From NCBI GenBank assembly GCA_037624485.1, contig JASJJC010000016.1, forward strand, positions 186,001-250,000: a stretch of DNA of 64,000 bases, given 5' to 3'. The notes beneath the pieces were generated by a model. It was not told where the DNA came from, searched no databases, and was given only the letters and a program-made list of their open reading frames with translations. Positions 46,250 to 54,225 of the stretch are shown here, one piece after another. A program made the translations under genes and the position numbers. Position 1 is the stretch's first letter, and each line of letters begins with the position of its first letter. Source of the DNA: JAFMKE01 sp037624485 (GTDB taxonomy: Bacteria; Bacteroidota; Bacteroidia; Chitinophagales; UBA8649).

Positions 46250-46616
46250 AAGCAGGTCTATAAGCCGGGTTCTGTATCCGCCAACTGGCGGATGCTCATT
46301 ATTTATCTCGCTCCTTCATTACTGAAGGAATCTAGCTGCCTACCCACGGAAATCGGACTAGCTATCCTCAATCTCCCGCTTATTTGGCATTGCAACGCTA
46401 TGGGTTTACTCACACAACTTGTCACCAAACTGTGTCGTGAGCTCTTACCTCACGTTTTCACCTTTGTCCACCGGCTGGTGGATAGTTATTTTCTGTAGCA
46501 CTTTCCTCCCAAATATTTAGGACTGGCCGTTAACCAGATAGCTGCTATACGTTGCCCGGACTTTCCTCTATATCGACCCGAAATTTCCGAATCGAAGTAG
46601 CAATGAGCCGACCTGC
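46250..46616 (-). ncRNA. rnpB: RNase P RNA (M1-type, class A)
   Basis: Read on the minus strand, this gives the catalytic RNA that cuts tRNA 5' leaders. The conserved 5' core AGAGGAAAGTCCGGGC is at 46554-46569, GGAGGAAAGTGCTACAGAAA lies further in, GGTGAAAACGTGAGGTAAG and a GAGCTCAC segment follow, and the 3' core ACAGAACCCGGCTT is at 46262-46275. The P1 helix closes with GCAGGTC at 46610-46616 and GACCTGC at 46252-46258, defining both ends to within a few bases. A consensus promoter lies four bases upstream. A plus-strand open frame through it is spurious. Confidence 0.95.
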
Positions 46617-46619
46617 AAG

Positions 46620-46628
46620 GCAAAGATA
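46620..46628 (-). promoter_or_regulatory. -7 promoter box (TATCTTTGC) of rnpB
   Basis: Exact TAnnTTTGY match on the minus strand. Three bases separate it from the first base of helix P1, giving an internal ruler for the box-to-start distance in this genome. Confidence 0.65.
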
Positions 46629-46674
46629 GCGGGATTATTCTAGTTTCTGTTAAATACATTCGTTATTAAATTGC

Positions 46675-46683
46675 TAGCTTTGC
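46675..46683 (+). promoter_or_regulatory. -7 promoter box (TAGCTTTGC) of the methyltransferase gene
   Basis: Exact TAnnTTTGY match ending four bases before the ATG at 46688. By the rnpB spacing the transcript would begin about one base before the ATG, i.e. leaderless. Confidence 0.55.
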
Positions 46684-46687
46684 TTTT

Positions 46688-47347
46688 ATGCGTAAATTAA
46701 GGTGGCAGTTAGCACAGTTTTTTGAACGAATTTGGTGGAATAATTACTTGGAAAATAAAACTCCACATGAGTATTTACTTTGGAAGACTGCATATTGGAA
46801 AAGTTTTTTAGATAACTTGAATATTGATCAAGCATCAATAGATGAACCTATAATGGATGTTGGATGTGGACCTGCGGGAATATTTACAATTTTTCAAGAC
46901 AAAAATATAACTGCTTTAGATCCATTGATAAATGAGTATCAAAACTTAAGTATTTTTAATCAAAGTGATTATCCTCAGGTAAATTTCATTAATAAAAGTT
47001 TTGAGGATTATAATGGTAAAGAATCCTACCAAACTGTATTTTGCTTGAACGCAGTTAATCATTTTATCGATTTAAAAGGAAGCTTTAAAAGGCTGAATCA
47101 TTTTACAGCAAAAAATGGCCATCTAGTGGTATCCATTGATGCACACAATTATAGTTTATTCAGATATTTGTTTGCATGGATTCCTTTTGACATCTTACAC
47201 CCCCATCAATATACTTTAGATGAATACATGGATTTCATGAAAGATAATGGATTTAAAATAGAGCAAAAAGTGCGTATTAAAAAGGCCTTCTTCTTTGATT
47301 ATTGGGTACTTGTTGCTCATAAACCGTTGCACTTTCAGCCGGATTAA
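46688..47347 (+). CDS. Class I SAM-dependent methyltransferase
   Basis: The 219 residues have the Rossmann motif I as IMDVGCGPAG, motif II ITALDPL, and a later CLNAVNHFIDL segment (motif IV-like) followed by the VVSIDAHNY strand. The N-terminal ~50 residues are rich in tryptophan and aromatic residues and precede the SAM site. The protein resembles small-molecule or lipid methyltransferases of the UbiE/COQ5 type, but the substrate is not evident. It diverges from rnpB. Confidence 0.82.
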   Translation: MRKLRWQLAQFFERIWWNNYLENKTPHEYLLWKTAYWKSFLDNLNIDQASIDEPIMDVGCGPAGIFTIFQDKNITALDPLINEYQNLSIFNQSDYPQVNFINKSFEDYNGKESYQTVFCLNAVNHFIDLKGSFKRLNHFTAKNGHLVVSIDAHNYSLFRYLFAWIPFDILHPHQYTLDEYMDFMKDNGFKIEQKVRIKKAFFFDYWVLVAHKPLHFQPD

Positions 47348-47438
47348 TGTGTTCGAAAATTTCTTGGTCTAGGCTTTAATGCCTGCTGCCGATTCAATGG
47401 ATTTAAGCGTGTGAGAAATTAACACTAAGCTTTAAGTT

Positions 47439-50042
47439 TTATTCCTCTAAAAATTTTTTCAACTCATTCAATTTCATTAAGGCTTCCACAGGAGTCAATG
47501 TATTGATATCGATGTATTCGATAAGTTCTTTTAACGCAGTGGCTTTTGGATCTACAGCATCAAAAATACTCAACTGTGTATTTGCAGATATTTGTTTTAC
47601 ATTTTCTTGTAAGTCGCTATCGATGTGTTTCTTTTCTAACTGTTTTAGAATCTCATTAGCACGGTTCACAATTTCTTTGGGCATGCCTGCCATCTTAGCG
47701 ACATGAATACCAAAGCTATGTTTAGAGCCTCCAGGAACCAATTTTCTTAGGAACAAAACTTTATTTTTCAACTCTTTTGTAGAGATATTAAAGTTTTTAA
47801 TTCTGGGGTATTTTTCTGCCAATTCATTCAATTCGTGGTAATGCGTAGCGAATAATGTTTTAGCAGTAAACTTAGGATGATTATGAAGATATTCGGCAAT
47901 ACTCCACGCTATTGATATTCCGTCATAAGTACTTGTTCCTCGTCCAATTTCATCTAACAAGATCAAACTTCTATTACTTATATTGTTTACGATATTGGCA
48001 GTTTCATTCATTTCAACCATAAAGGTGCTTTCTCCACTACTAATATTATCGCTCGCGCCAACACGTGTGAATATTTTATCAACTAAACCAATTGTAGCGC
48101 TTTTGGCAGGCACAAAGCAGCCCATTTGAGCCATTAGAATAATTAAAGCCGTTTGTCTTAATACAGCAGATTTACCTGACATATTCGGTCCAGTAATCAT
48201 GATGATTTGCTGTTCTTCATTGTTTAAATAAATGTCATTAGGCACATAGCTTTCTTCTGCAGGCAACTGAACTTCTATCACTGGGTGCCTTCCTTCTTTA
48301 ATGTCAATAACGAGGGAATCATTAATTTGAGGTCGACAATAATTGTATTTTTCTGAAATCTTGGAAAAAGAGAGTAAACAGTCAATTTGTGCTAAAAGAA
48401 AAGCATTTAACTGAATGGGTTGAATATAGCTTCGAAGATAGTTAACAAGGTCTGTGTATAATTTTGCTTCTAATGTTTGAATTTTGTCTTGCGCACCTAA
48501 TATTTTGTCTTCATATTCTTTCAGCTCTTCGGTGATGTATCGCTCTGCAGCGGTTAAAGTTTGTTTTCGAATCCAATCTTCAGGTACCCTGTCTTTATGT
48601 GTATTTCTTACTTCAAGATAATACCCAAAAACATTATTAAAGCCAATTTTAAGGGAGCTAATGCCTGTTTTTTCAGCCTCTCTTTGTTGAATTTCAATAA
48701 GGTAATCCTTCCCTTTCGTAGATATTTCACGCAATTCATCCAAGTCTTGGTTTACACCGGCCTTAATGCTGTTGCTTTTATGCAATTGAGCGGGTGCATC
48801 TTCTTCTAATTCCCTATCCAATTTCTCAATTAAAATAGGACAGGGATTAAGTTGTTTGGCAAGCTTACCTAAGGCTGTAATTTTACTAGAAGCCATCAAC
48901 GCTTTAATGGGTTCTATGGCTTGCATGGCTCGTTTGAGTTGAGCTAGCTCCCTTGGACTTATTTTTCCTGAGGGAACTTTTGCAATCATTCTCTCTATAT
49001 CACCAAGCTTCTTGAGTTCTGCGATAAGGGTGGCCTGTGTTTCTGGATTGGCTAGAAAATAGTCTACAATGTCTTGTCTTTCAATGATCTTGGTTTTGTC
49101 GACCAATGGCATTAGTATCCATTTCTTCATTAGTCTAGCCCCCATAGGACTTACTGTAAAGTCAAGCACGTCCGACAATGTTTTGGCATCAGTATGATGA
49201 CTATAAATCAATTCTAAATTTTTGATACTAAACTTGTCCATCCAAACATGACTATCCTCAGTCAATCTAGAAAGTGTATTTAGTTGTTGAATGTCGGTCA
49301 AATGATTGTCTGCAAAATAATGGAGTGCTGCTCCTGAGGCCAATATTATCTCTGGAGATTGTTCAATTCCAAATCCTTTCAAGGATTTCACTTCAAAATG
49401 TTTTTCAATGGTTTCAGTACCATATTCTTTGGTATACAACCAATCCTCTAATCTATAATGATAATATTGAGTCCCAATTTTTTCAAGATATAAAGCTTCT
49501 TGTTTTTTTGGAATCAAGACTTCCGAAGGGTTGAAACTTTGCAACAGCTTTTCCAGATAAGAGAGGCTCCCTTCTGCGACATAAAATTCGCCAGTTGAAA
49601 TGTCTATAAATGATACCCCATGCTTGCTTGCCCCGAAATAAACAGAAGCTAAAAAATTATTATTACCCGTTTCTAGAATGTTGTCATTTAAAGCAACTCC
49701 CGGTGTAATCAACTCTGTAACACCTCGTTTTACTATTTTCTTTTCTTTAGATGGTTTTTCCAACTGATCACAAATAGCAACACGGTAACCTGCTCTTACT
49801 AGTTTGGGTAGGTAGGTATCTAAGCTATGGTATGGGAAGCCGGCTAATTCAATCTCGGAGGCAGATCCATTATGTCTTTTTGTAAGAATTATCCCTAGAA
49901 CTTTTGCTGCAATAATCGCATCTTCACCAAAGGTTTCATAGAAATCCCCGACGCGAAAAAGCAATATAGCATCATGATGCTTTGCTTTAATCGCATAGTA
50001 TTGTTTCATTAAAGGGGTGGGTGCTTTTTTCTTAGTAGCCAT
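47439..50042 (-). CDS. mutS: DNA mismatch repair protein MutS
   Basis: MutS binds mismatches and starts repair. The 867 residues are full length. The N-terminal mismatch-reading motif appears as RVGDFYETFGEDA (F-x-E), the Walker A is TGPNMSGKS, and the Walker B region is ILLDEIGRGTSTYDG, followed by THYHEL. MutL is not in the window. A TAATTTTGT box lies 26 bases before the ATG, back to back with the promoter of the next gene. Confidence 0.97.
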   Translation of the reverse strand: MATKKKAPTPLMKQYYAIKAKHHDAILLFRVGDFYETFGEDAIIAAKVLGIILTKRHNGSASEIELAGFPYHSLDTYLPKLVRAGYRVAICDQLEKPSKEKKIVKRGVTELITPGVALNDNILETGNNNFLASVYFGASKHGVSFIDISTGEFYVAEGSLSYLEKLLQSFNPSEVLIPKKQEALYLEKIGTQYYHYRLEDWLYTKEYGTETIEKHFEVKSLKGFGIEQSPEIILASGAALHYFADNHLTDIQQLNTLSRLTEDSHVWMDKFSIKNLELIYSHHTDAKTLSDVLDFTVSPMGARLMKKWILMPLVDKTKIIERQDIVDYFLANPETQATLIAELKKLGDIERMIAKVPSGKISPRELAQLKRAMQAIEPIKALMASSKITALGKLAKQLNPCPILIEKLDRELEEDAPAQLHKSNSIKAGVNQDLDELREISTKGKDYLIEIQQREAEKTGISSLKIGFNNVFGYYLEVRNTHKDRVPEDWIRKQTLTAAERYITEELKEYEDKILGAQDKIQTLEAKLYTDLVNYLRSYIQPIQLNAFLLAQIDCLLSFSKISEKYNYCRPQINDSLVIDIKEGRHPVIEVQLPAEESYVPNDIYLNNEEQQIIMITGPNMSGKSAVLRQTALIILMAQMGCFVPAKSATIGLVDKIFTRVGASDNISSGESTFMVEMNETANIVNNISNRSLILLDEIGRGTSTYDGISIAWSIAEYLHNHPKFTAKTLFATHYHELNELAEKYPRIKNFNISTKELKNKVLFLRKLVPGGSKHSFGIHVAKMAGMPKEIVNRANEILKQLEKKHIDSDLQENVKQISANTQLSIFDAVDPKATALKELIEYIDINTLTPVEALMKLNELKKFLEE

Positions 50043-50068
50043 TATTATTTATATCCAATTAGAGATTA

Positions 50069-50077
50069 ACAAAATTA
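50069..50077 (-). promoter_or_regulatory. -7 promoter box (TAATTTTGT) of mutS
   Basis: Exact TAnnTTTGY match on the minus strand, 26 bases before the mutS ATG. Confidence 0.5.
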
Positions 50078-50087
50078 ACAATATCAC

Positions 50088-50096
50088 TATGTTTGC
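50088..50096 (+). promoter_or_regulatory. -7 promoter box (TATGTTTGC) of the SpoU methylase gene
   Basis: Exact TAnnTTTGY match. It ends immediately before an in-frame ATG at 50097, which would lie at or before the transcript start, so the ATG at 50136 is the better translation start. Confidence 0.5.
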
Positions 50097-50135
50097 ATGA
50101 TAATTACTAACAAAATATATTCACTATATATCAAC

Positions 50136-50678
50136 ATGAGTAGAAAAATCCCCAATGAAGAACTCAGCAGGCTGAGTCCAGAGGCCTTTAAGGTCGTTGA
50201 AAAGACCCCAATAATAGTTGTTTTAGACAATATTCGAAGTCTAAATAATATTGGTGCAGTTTTTAGAACTAGTGATGCATTTTTGATTGAAAAGATTTAT
50301 TTATGCGGGATTACCGCACAACCTCCTCATCGTGACATTAGAAAAACTGCTTTGGGTGCCACTGAAACGGTTGTTTGGGAACATGTAAACGATACGCTTG
50401 ACTTAGTGAAGGAGTTGCGAAAGCAAGGCGGGAAAGTCTTTGCTATCGAGCAGGTGGAGGGAAGTGAAATGCTGCAGAATTTTCAACCTGCGAAGAATAG
50501 TAAAACTATCTTGATTTTCGGTAATGAGGTAGATGGTGTTCAACAAGATGTAGTTAATCATTGTGATGGGGCTATAGAAATACCTCAATTAGGAACAAAA
50601 CACAGTTTAAACATATCGGTTAGTGCTGGAATTGTTTTGTGGGATGTGTTTCGAAAAATAAAAAATTGGAAGCATTAA
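50136..50678 (+). CDS. SpoU (TrmH) family RNA 2'-O-ribose methyltransferase
   Basis: The 180-residue SPOUT enzyme methylates a ribose 2'-OH in tRNA or rRNA. Motif 1 is LDNIRSLNNIGAVFRTSDAF (Asn and Arg catalytic), motif 2 ILIFGNEVDGV and motif 3 PQLGTKHSLNISVSAGI with the knotted SAM site. The start at 50136 was preferred because the earlier ATG (50097) abuts the promoter. The target nucleotide is not determined. Confidence 0.9.
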   Translation: MSRKIPNEELSRLSPEAFKVVEKTPIIVVLDNIRSLNNIGAVFRTSDAFLIEKIYLCGITAQPPHRDIRKTALGATETVVWEHVNDTLDLVKELRKQGGKVFAIEQVEGSEMLQNFQPAKNSKTILIFGNEVDGVQQDVVNHCDGAIEIPQLGTKHSLNISVSAGIVLWDVFRKIKNWKH

Positions 50679-50697
50679 TTAAGGACTTATCATTCAT

Positions 50698-51513
50698 TTA
50701 ATTGGGAACATCGCCATGCTTCGTTCTCAATTTTTTAAGTTGATCAATTCCCTTATAGATTGCTTGTTGTGTTGCGTTTCGAATCTCTTTTAGATTATCC
50801 TCTTCATAAGCACTATTTAAGTGGTCGGTTGGGATAGCTTTACAAAACTTATAATAGATTTTTTTACGTTTGGGAAGAATTGACCCTTTGAGTCCTTTTA
50901 TGATTGGAGGAATGATTTCTCCACCTTTAAAATACTTATCTAAAATACCTTCTTTTTTCAACCAAACACCTAGTTTAGATTGTTTTAGATCCTCCTTGTC
51001 TGCTACAATGTCGTATAACTCATCACCACCTAATGAGGCAATAGGGATAATGGGATAACCATGAGTAATTGCCATTTTCACAAAGCCGAATCGGTTCTTC
51101 CAATCCAATGCGTAGGCATTATCCTTTGTTTTACAAACTTCGTTTGCTCCTCCGGGAAAAACCAAAATATGCTGCTTGCTTTCAATTAAGGATTGAGCAT
51201 GCGCTTTACTAGCGATTACAGCACCTAAGTCAGTAAGGATACTTCTCCATAAGGGCAATGATTGATGCATATTATCAACCAAAACTCGTAGGTAGATATC
51301 TTTGGTTTCATAAAGTTTAGGGATATACAATGGGCCATCGGTAATCCCTAGTAGGGTATGGTTTGAGACATAAATGGCTGGTTTTTTAGCCGAAACATTG
51401 CGTAAACCAATATATTCAGGTTGAAAGTACCAATTGCCAATTTTTGCCAAGAAATTAATAATTTCTTTTGATGGTGGTTTGAAATTTTCGTTGAGCTCAA
51501 GATAATCCGACAT
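50698..51513 (-). CDS. Lysophospholipid acyltransferase-like protein (DGAT2/PES type)
   Basis: The 271 residues match the LPLAT superfamily, with YVSNHTLLGITDGP as motif I and FPGGANEVCKTK as motif III. The spacing between His and Asp in motif I is six residues (NHTLLGITD) rather than the usual HX4D, and FPGGAxE recalls diacylglycerol acyltransferase/phytyl ester synthase proteins rather than PlsC. It may make triacylglycerol or wax-like esters, by inference. The basic C-terminus could associate with membranes. Confidence 0.8.
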   Translation of the reverse strand: MSDYLELNENFKPPSKEIINFLAKIGNWYFQPEYIGLRNVSAKKPAIYVSNHTLLGITDGPLYIPKLYETKDIYLRVLVDNMHQSLPLWRSILTDLGAVIASKAHAQSLIESKQHILVFPGGANEVCKTKDNAYALDWKNRFGFVKMAITHGYPIIPIASLGGDELYDIVADKEDLKQSKLGVWLKKEGILDKYFKGGEIIPPIIKGLKGSILPKRKKIYYKFCKAIPTDHLNSAYEEDNLKEIRNATQQAIYKGIDQLKKLRTKHGDVPN

Positions 51514-51741
51514 GTTAAAGGATTTGATTCAAACAAAACTAATAAATATTAAGTACAAAATTCAAATAGCCTTATGCGTCACTTTGCGAGGAGTTTGGAG
51601 TTGAATGATACCCCCGTGATTGTTCTGTCTGCATATAGTATAATTTAGTGTTTTCGATATATGTAGATGATAATTGCATGGATATTGCTGGATATTACCG
51701 AAGGATGTGGATAATTTACTACTCCCTATTTTTAGAATAAC

Positions 51742-51750
51742 TACTTTTGT
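51742..51750 (+). promoter_or_regulatory. -7 promoter box (TACTTTTGT) of the MazG-like gene
   Basis: Exact TAnnTTTGY match 28 bases before the ATG at 51779. It falls inside the longer open frame that starts at 51674, arguing for the shorter protein. Confidence 0.5.
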
Positions 51751-51778
51751 TTATCAAAAAACAATTAAATCATTATTT

Positions 51779-52258
51779 ATGAGAAAGTTTAAAGAACCCA
51801 ATGCGCTTAGCGATGTTTCTGCATTTCATGAGACTTTTAATGCGCCTATACTTGATGCTCCCATGATACCATCCAAGGAACGTTGCGAATTGAGAGTTTC
51901 TTTGCTTCAAGAGGAGTTAAATGAACTTAAGGAGGCGATTGAAGATAATGATTTAGTAGAAATTGCTGATGCATTAGCGGATATTCAATATGTTCTATCA
52001 GGAGCAGTTTTGGAGTTTGGCTTGGGGGATAAATTTAAATCTTTGTTTGATGAAGTTCAGCGAAGTAATATGAGCAAAGCATGTGCGAGCCTTAACGAAG
52101 CTGAATCAACCCAGAAAGTTTATGAAAAGAAGGATGGTACAGCATCCTTTATTCAACAAAAAGAAGCTAAATACCTCGTCTATCGAAAAGGAGATAATAA
52201 AGTACTGAAATCTGTCAATTATTCACCTGCAGATTTGAAATCGATATTGGATTCATAA
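51779..52258 (+). CDS. MazG-like NTP pyrophosphohydrolase domain protein
   Basis: The 159-residue all-alpha protein shows the MazG/PRA-PH pattern: LRVSLLQEELNELKEAIEDNDLVEIADALADIQYV split as EExxE (EELNELKEA) and EIADALADIQ metal-binding acidic residues. Such enzymes hydrolyse NTPs or dNTPs to NMP and PPi, often as housecleaning. The C-terminal ~60 residues are unfamiliar (YEKKDGTASFIQQKEAKY) and may bind nucleotide. The substrate is not determined. Confidence 0.82.
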   Translation: MRKFKEPNALSDVSAFHETFNAPILDAPMIPSKERCELRVSLLQEELNELKEAIEDNDLVEIADALADIQYVLSGAVLEFGLGDKFKSLFDEVQRSNMSKACASLNEAESTQKVYEKKDGTASFIQQKEAKYLVYRKGDNKVLKSVNYSPADLKSILDS

Positions 52259-52429
52259 GAAATGCTATTTTTCCAAGCCTTACAAAAAAGAATAAATTTC
52301 GCTTGGCAACAAATATTTATATCTTTTCGTTTACGAATATTTTAAACTCTTTAAAATTTCTTATTGTTATCCAATTATCGGAATTTGCTAGAACTTTCTT
52401 TAATTTCGTGTCAAATTATTTTCTCTAGA

Positions 52430-53554
52430 ATGTTAAACCCTAAAAGAAAGTCTAAAATTAAAGGACATCTACTTTACAATTCTTTACCACATGTATGGCG
52501 AGAATTGAAAAAGGACAATGAAATAAAGGGAGTTTACAAAAAAAAAGCTGCGTTAATTTCATGGATGGTGTATTGTGTGATGCGCCCCTTGGTTGCTTTA
52601 CAAAATCTGATTTTTGGCAAACGTATTAAAGCGGAAGACCTTTCTAAGAAACCTCCAGTGTTTATTCTAGGACATTGGCGAAGCGGAACTACTCATGTTC
52701 ATTACCTTTTTCATAAAGATCCTCAGTTTGGTACATTGAGTAATTACCAGAGTTTTTTGTTTAATATAGCTATGCTAAGTAAGTCTTGGTTGAAGTTTTT
52801 ACTTTCCCCACTTATGCCGGAAACTAGACCACAAGACAATGTTCGTGTGGATACGGATCTGCCAGCGGAGGAAGAACAGCCACTTAGTATTATGAGCACC
52901 AAGACAGGATTTCACACCTGGAGTTTTCCCAGTAATCGCTCATATTTTGATAAGTACAATACTTTTCAAGGGATAAGTGAGGATGAAAAAAAGGCTTGGC
53001 AAGTTGATTATCTAACGGTGCTGAAGAATATAAGCTATTATAATGATGGGAAACGTTTGGTGTTGAAAAACCCGCACAACACCTCCAGAGTTAAGGAATT
53101 GTTGGAGTTGTTTCCAGATGCAAAGTTTGTTTTTATACACCGAAACCCCTATGATGTGTTTACTTCTACCAGGCATCTTATTTTCCGGGCGGTCAGAATA
53201 CAGTTCCTTGAATTTGTATCGCATGAACAAATTGAGGATATGATTATGTATTTCTTTGAGCGTACCATGAAAAAGTACATCGCGGAAAAAAATCTTATAC
53301 CAAAAGGCAACTTGGTTGAAGTGAGTTTTGATGAAATGGAAACGGATTCTTCGAGTCAAATATCACGCATGTATCAGGAGTTGTCCTTACCTAATTTTGA
53401 TAAAGCTCAACCTTTTATTCAAGAATACATTAACTCGGTTAAAAATTACAAGAAAAATAATTTTCATAATATAAGTCCTGAAACTCAACGGCGTATAAAT
53501 AAAGATTGGGCATTCGCCTTTGAAGAATGGGGATACCCTGTTGAGGAAGTGTAG
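52430..53554 (+). CDS. PAPS-dependent sulfotransferase family protein
   Basis: The 374-residue protein carries the 5'-phosphosulfate binding loop GHWRSGTTHVHYLF and the 3'-phosphate motif FVFIHRNPYDVFTSTRH, both complete. A hydrophobic stretch (about 45-60) may anchor it to the membrane. Bacterial relatives sulfate lipids or polysaccharides. The start at ATG 52430 was preferred over a TTG at 52364; a box reading TAATTTCGT precedes it at 52401. No PAPS synthesis gene is adjacent. Confidence 0.83.
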   Translation: MLNPKRKSKIKGHLLYNSLPHVWRELKKDNEIKGVYKKKAALISWMVYCVMRPLVALQNLIFGKRIKAEDLSKKPPVFILGHWRSGTTHVHYLFHKDPQFGTLSNYQSFLFNIAMLSKSWLKFLLSPLMPETRPQDNVRVDTDLPAEEEQPLSIMSTKTGFHTWSFPSNRSYFDKYNTFQGISEDEKKAWQVDYLTVLKNISYYNDGKRLVLKNPHNTSRVKELLELFPDAKFVFIHRNPYDVFTSTRHLIFRAVRIQFLEFVSHEQIEDMIMYFFERTMKKYIAEKNLIPKGNLVEVSFDEMETDSSSQISRMYQELSLPNFDKAQPFIQEYINSVKNYKKNNFHNISPETQRRINKDWAFAFEEWGYPVEEV

Positions 53555-53656
53555 TTGCTCCTCTTTAAAACTTAAGTATCGTATGGCCCGGCAAAAATTG
53601 TTTATTGCAAAGCTAAATTAATATGATATAAATGTAAAGTTACGCTTCAATTCGTT

Positions 53657-53665
53657 TATATTTGC
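53657..53665 (+). promoter_or_regulatory. -7 promoter box (TATATTTGC) of pyrR-pyrB
   Basis: Exact TAnnTTTGY match ending five bases before the pyrR ATG, which predicts a nearly leaderless transcript. A TTG start in frame at 53662 overlaps it and is unlikely. The absence of a leader excludes the classical PyrR attenuator upstream of pyrR itself. Confidence 0.55.
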
Positions 53666-53670
53666 TCTTC

Positions 53671-54225
53671 ATGAGCCCTCGAATCATCTTAGATACTGCT
53701 CGTTTTCAATTGGTCATCGATAGACTTTGTCATCAATTAATTGAAAATCATGGTGATTTTAAAGAAACCGCTATTATCGGCGTTCAGCCCAGAGGTATTT
53801 ATCTAGCAGAAAGAATTGCAAAACGAATCGCCACGATTAGTAAGAACAAGAATATTCCAATAGGTAAATTAGATATCACTTTTTATCGGGATGATTTCCG
53901 TACCAACAAATCACCACTGAAAGCAAATAAAACAGATATTGAGTTTTCATTGGAAGGGAAACAAATAATTTTAGTCGATGATGTTTTATATACGGGGAGA
54001 ACGATCCGTTCTGCATTAGATGCGTTGCTGGATTTTGGTCGACCATCAGATGTTGAACTACTCGTTTTAATTGATAGACGCTTGCACAGGCATCTACCTA
54101 TACAAGCAAAGTATGCGGGTAAAACTATTGACTCCATCATTGAAGAAAAGGTCTTAGTGGAGTGGCAAGAGCAAGGTGAGGAAGATAAAGTTTGGTTAAT
54201 TGATAAAACAAATCCGGATAAATAA
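53671..54225 (+). CDS. pyrR: PyrR-type phosphoribosyltransferase (pyr regulator/uracil PRTase)
   Basis: PyrR binds UMP and pyr mRNA in Firmicutes and also has uracil phosphoribosyltransferase activity. The 184 residues contain the PRPP loop IILVDDVLYTGRTIRSALD and the family GVQPRGIYLAERI near the N-terminus. The stop overlaps the pyrB start (TAATG). Because the predicted mRNA has no leader, any regulation by PyrR would need to act elsewhere; an enzymatic role is as likely. Confidence 0.92.
   Translation: MSPRIILDTARFQLVIDRLCHQLIENHGDFKETAIIGVQPRGIYLAERIAKRIATISKNKNIPIGKLDITFYRDDFRTNKSPLKANKTDIEFSLEGKQIILVDDVLYTGRTIRSALDALLDFGRPSDVELLVLIDRRLHRHLPIQAKYAGKTIDSIIEEKVLVEWQEQGEEDKVWLIDKTNPDK

Noticed and set aside
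46109..46498. 129-codon plus-strand open frame next to the response regulator
   Set aside because: It lies across the conserved core of RNase P RNA on the opposite strand and encodes no recognisable protein.
47403..47435. Inverted repeat just after the mutS stop
   Set aside because: The stem is broken by a bulge and a three-base asymmetric loop and no U tract follows, so a terminator call was not justified.
51674..51778. 35-codon extension of the MazG-like protein
   Set aside because: A consensus promoter lies inside it and the residues do not resemble the family.
53662..53670. TTG start three codons before the pyrR ATG
   Set aside because: It overlaps the promoter box TATATTTGC; the ATG at 53671 is the only plausible start.
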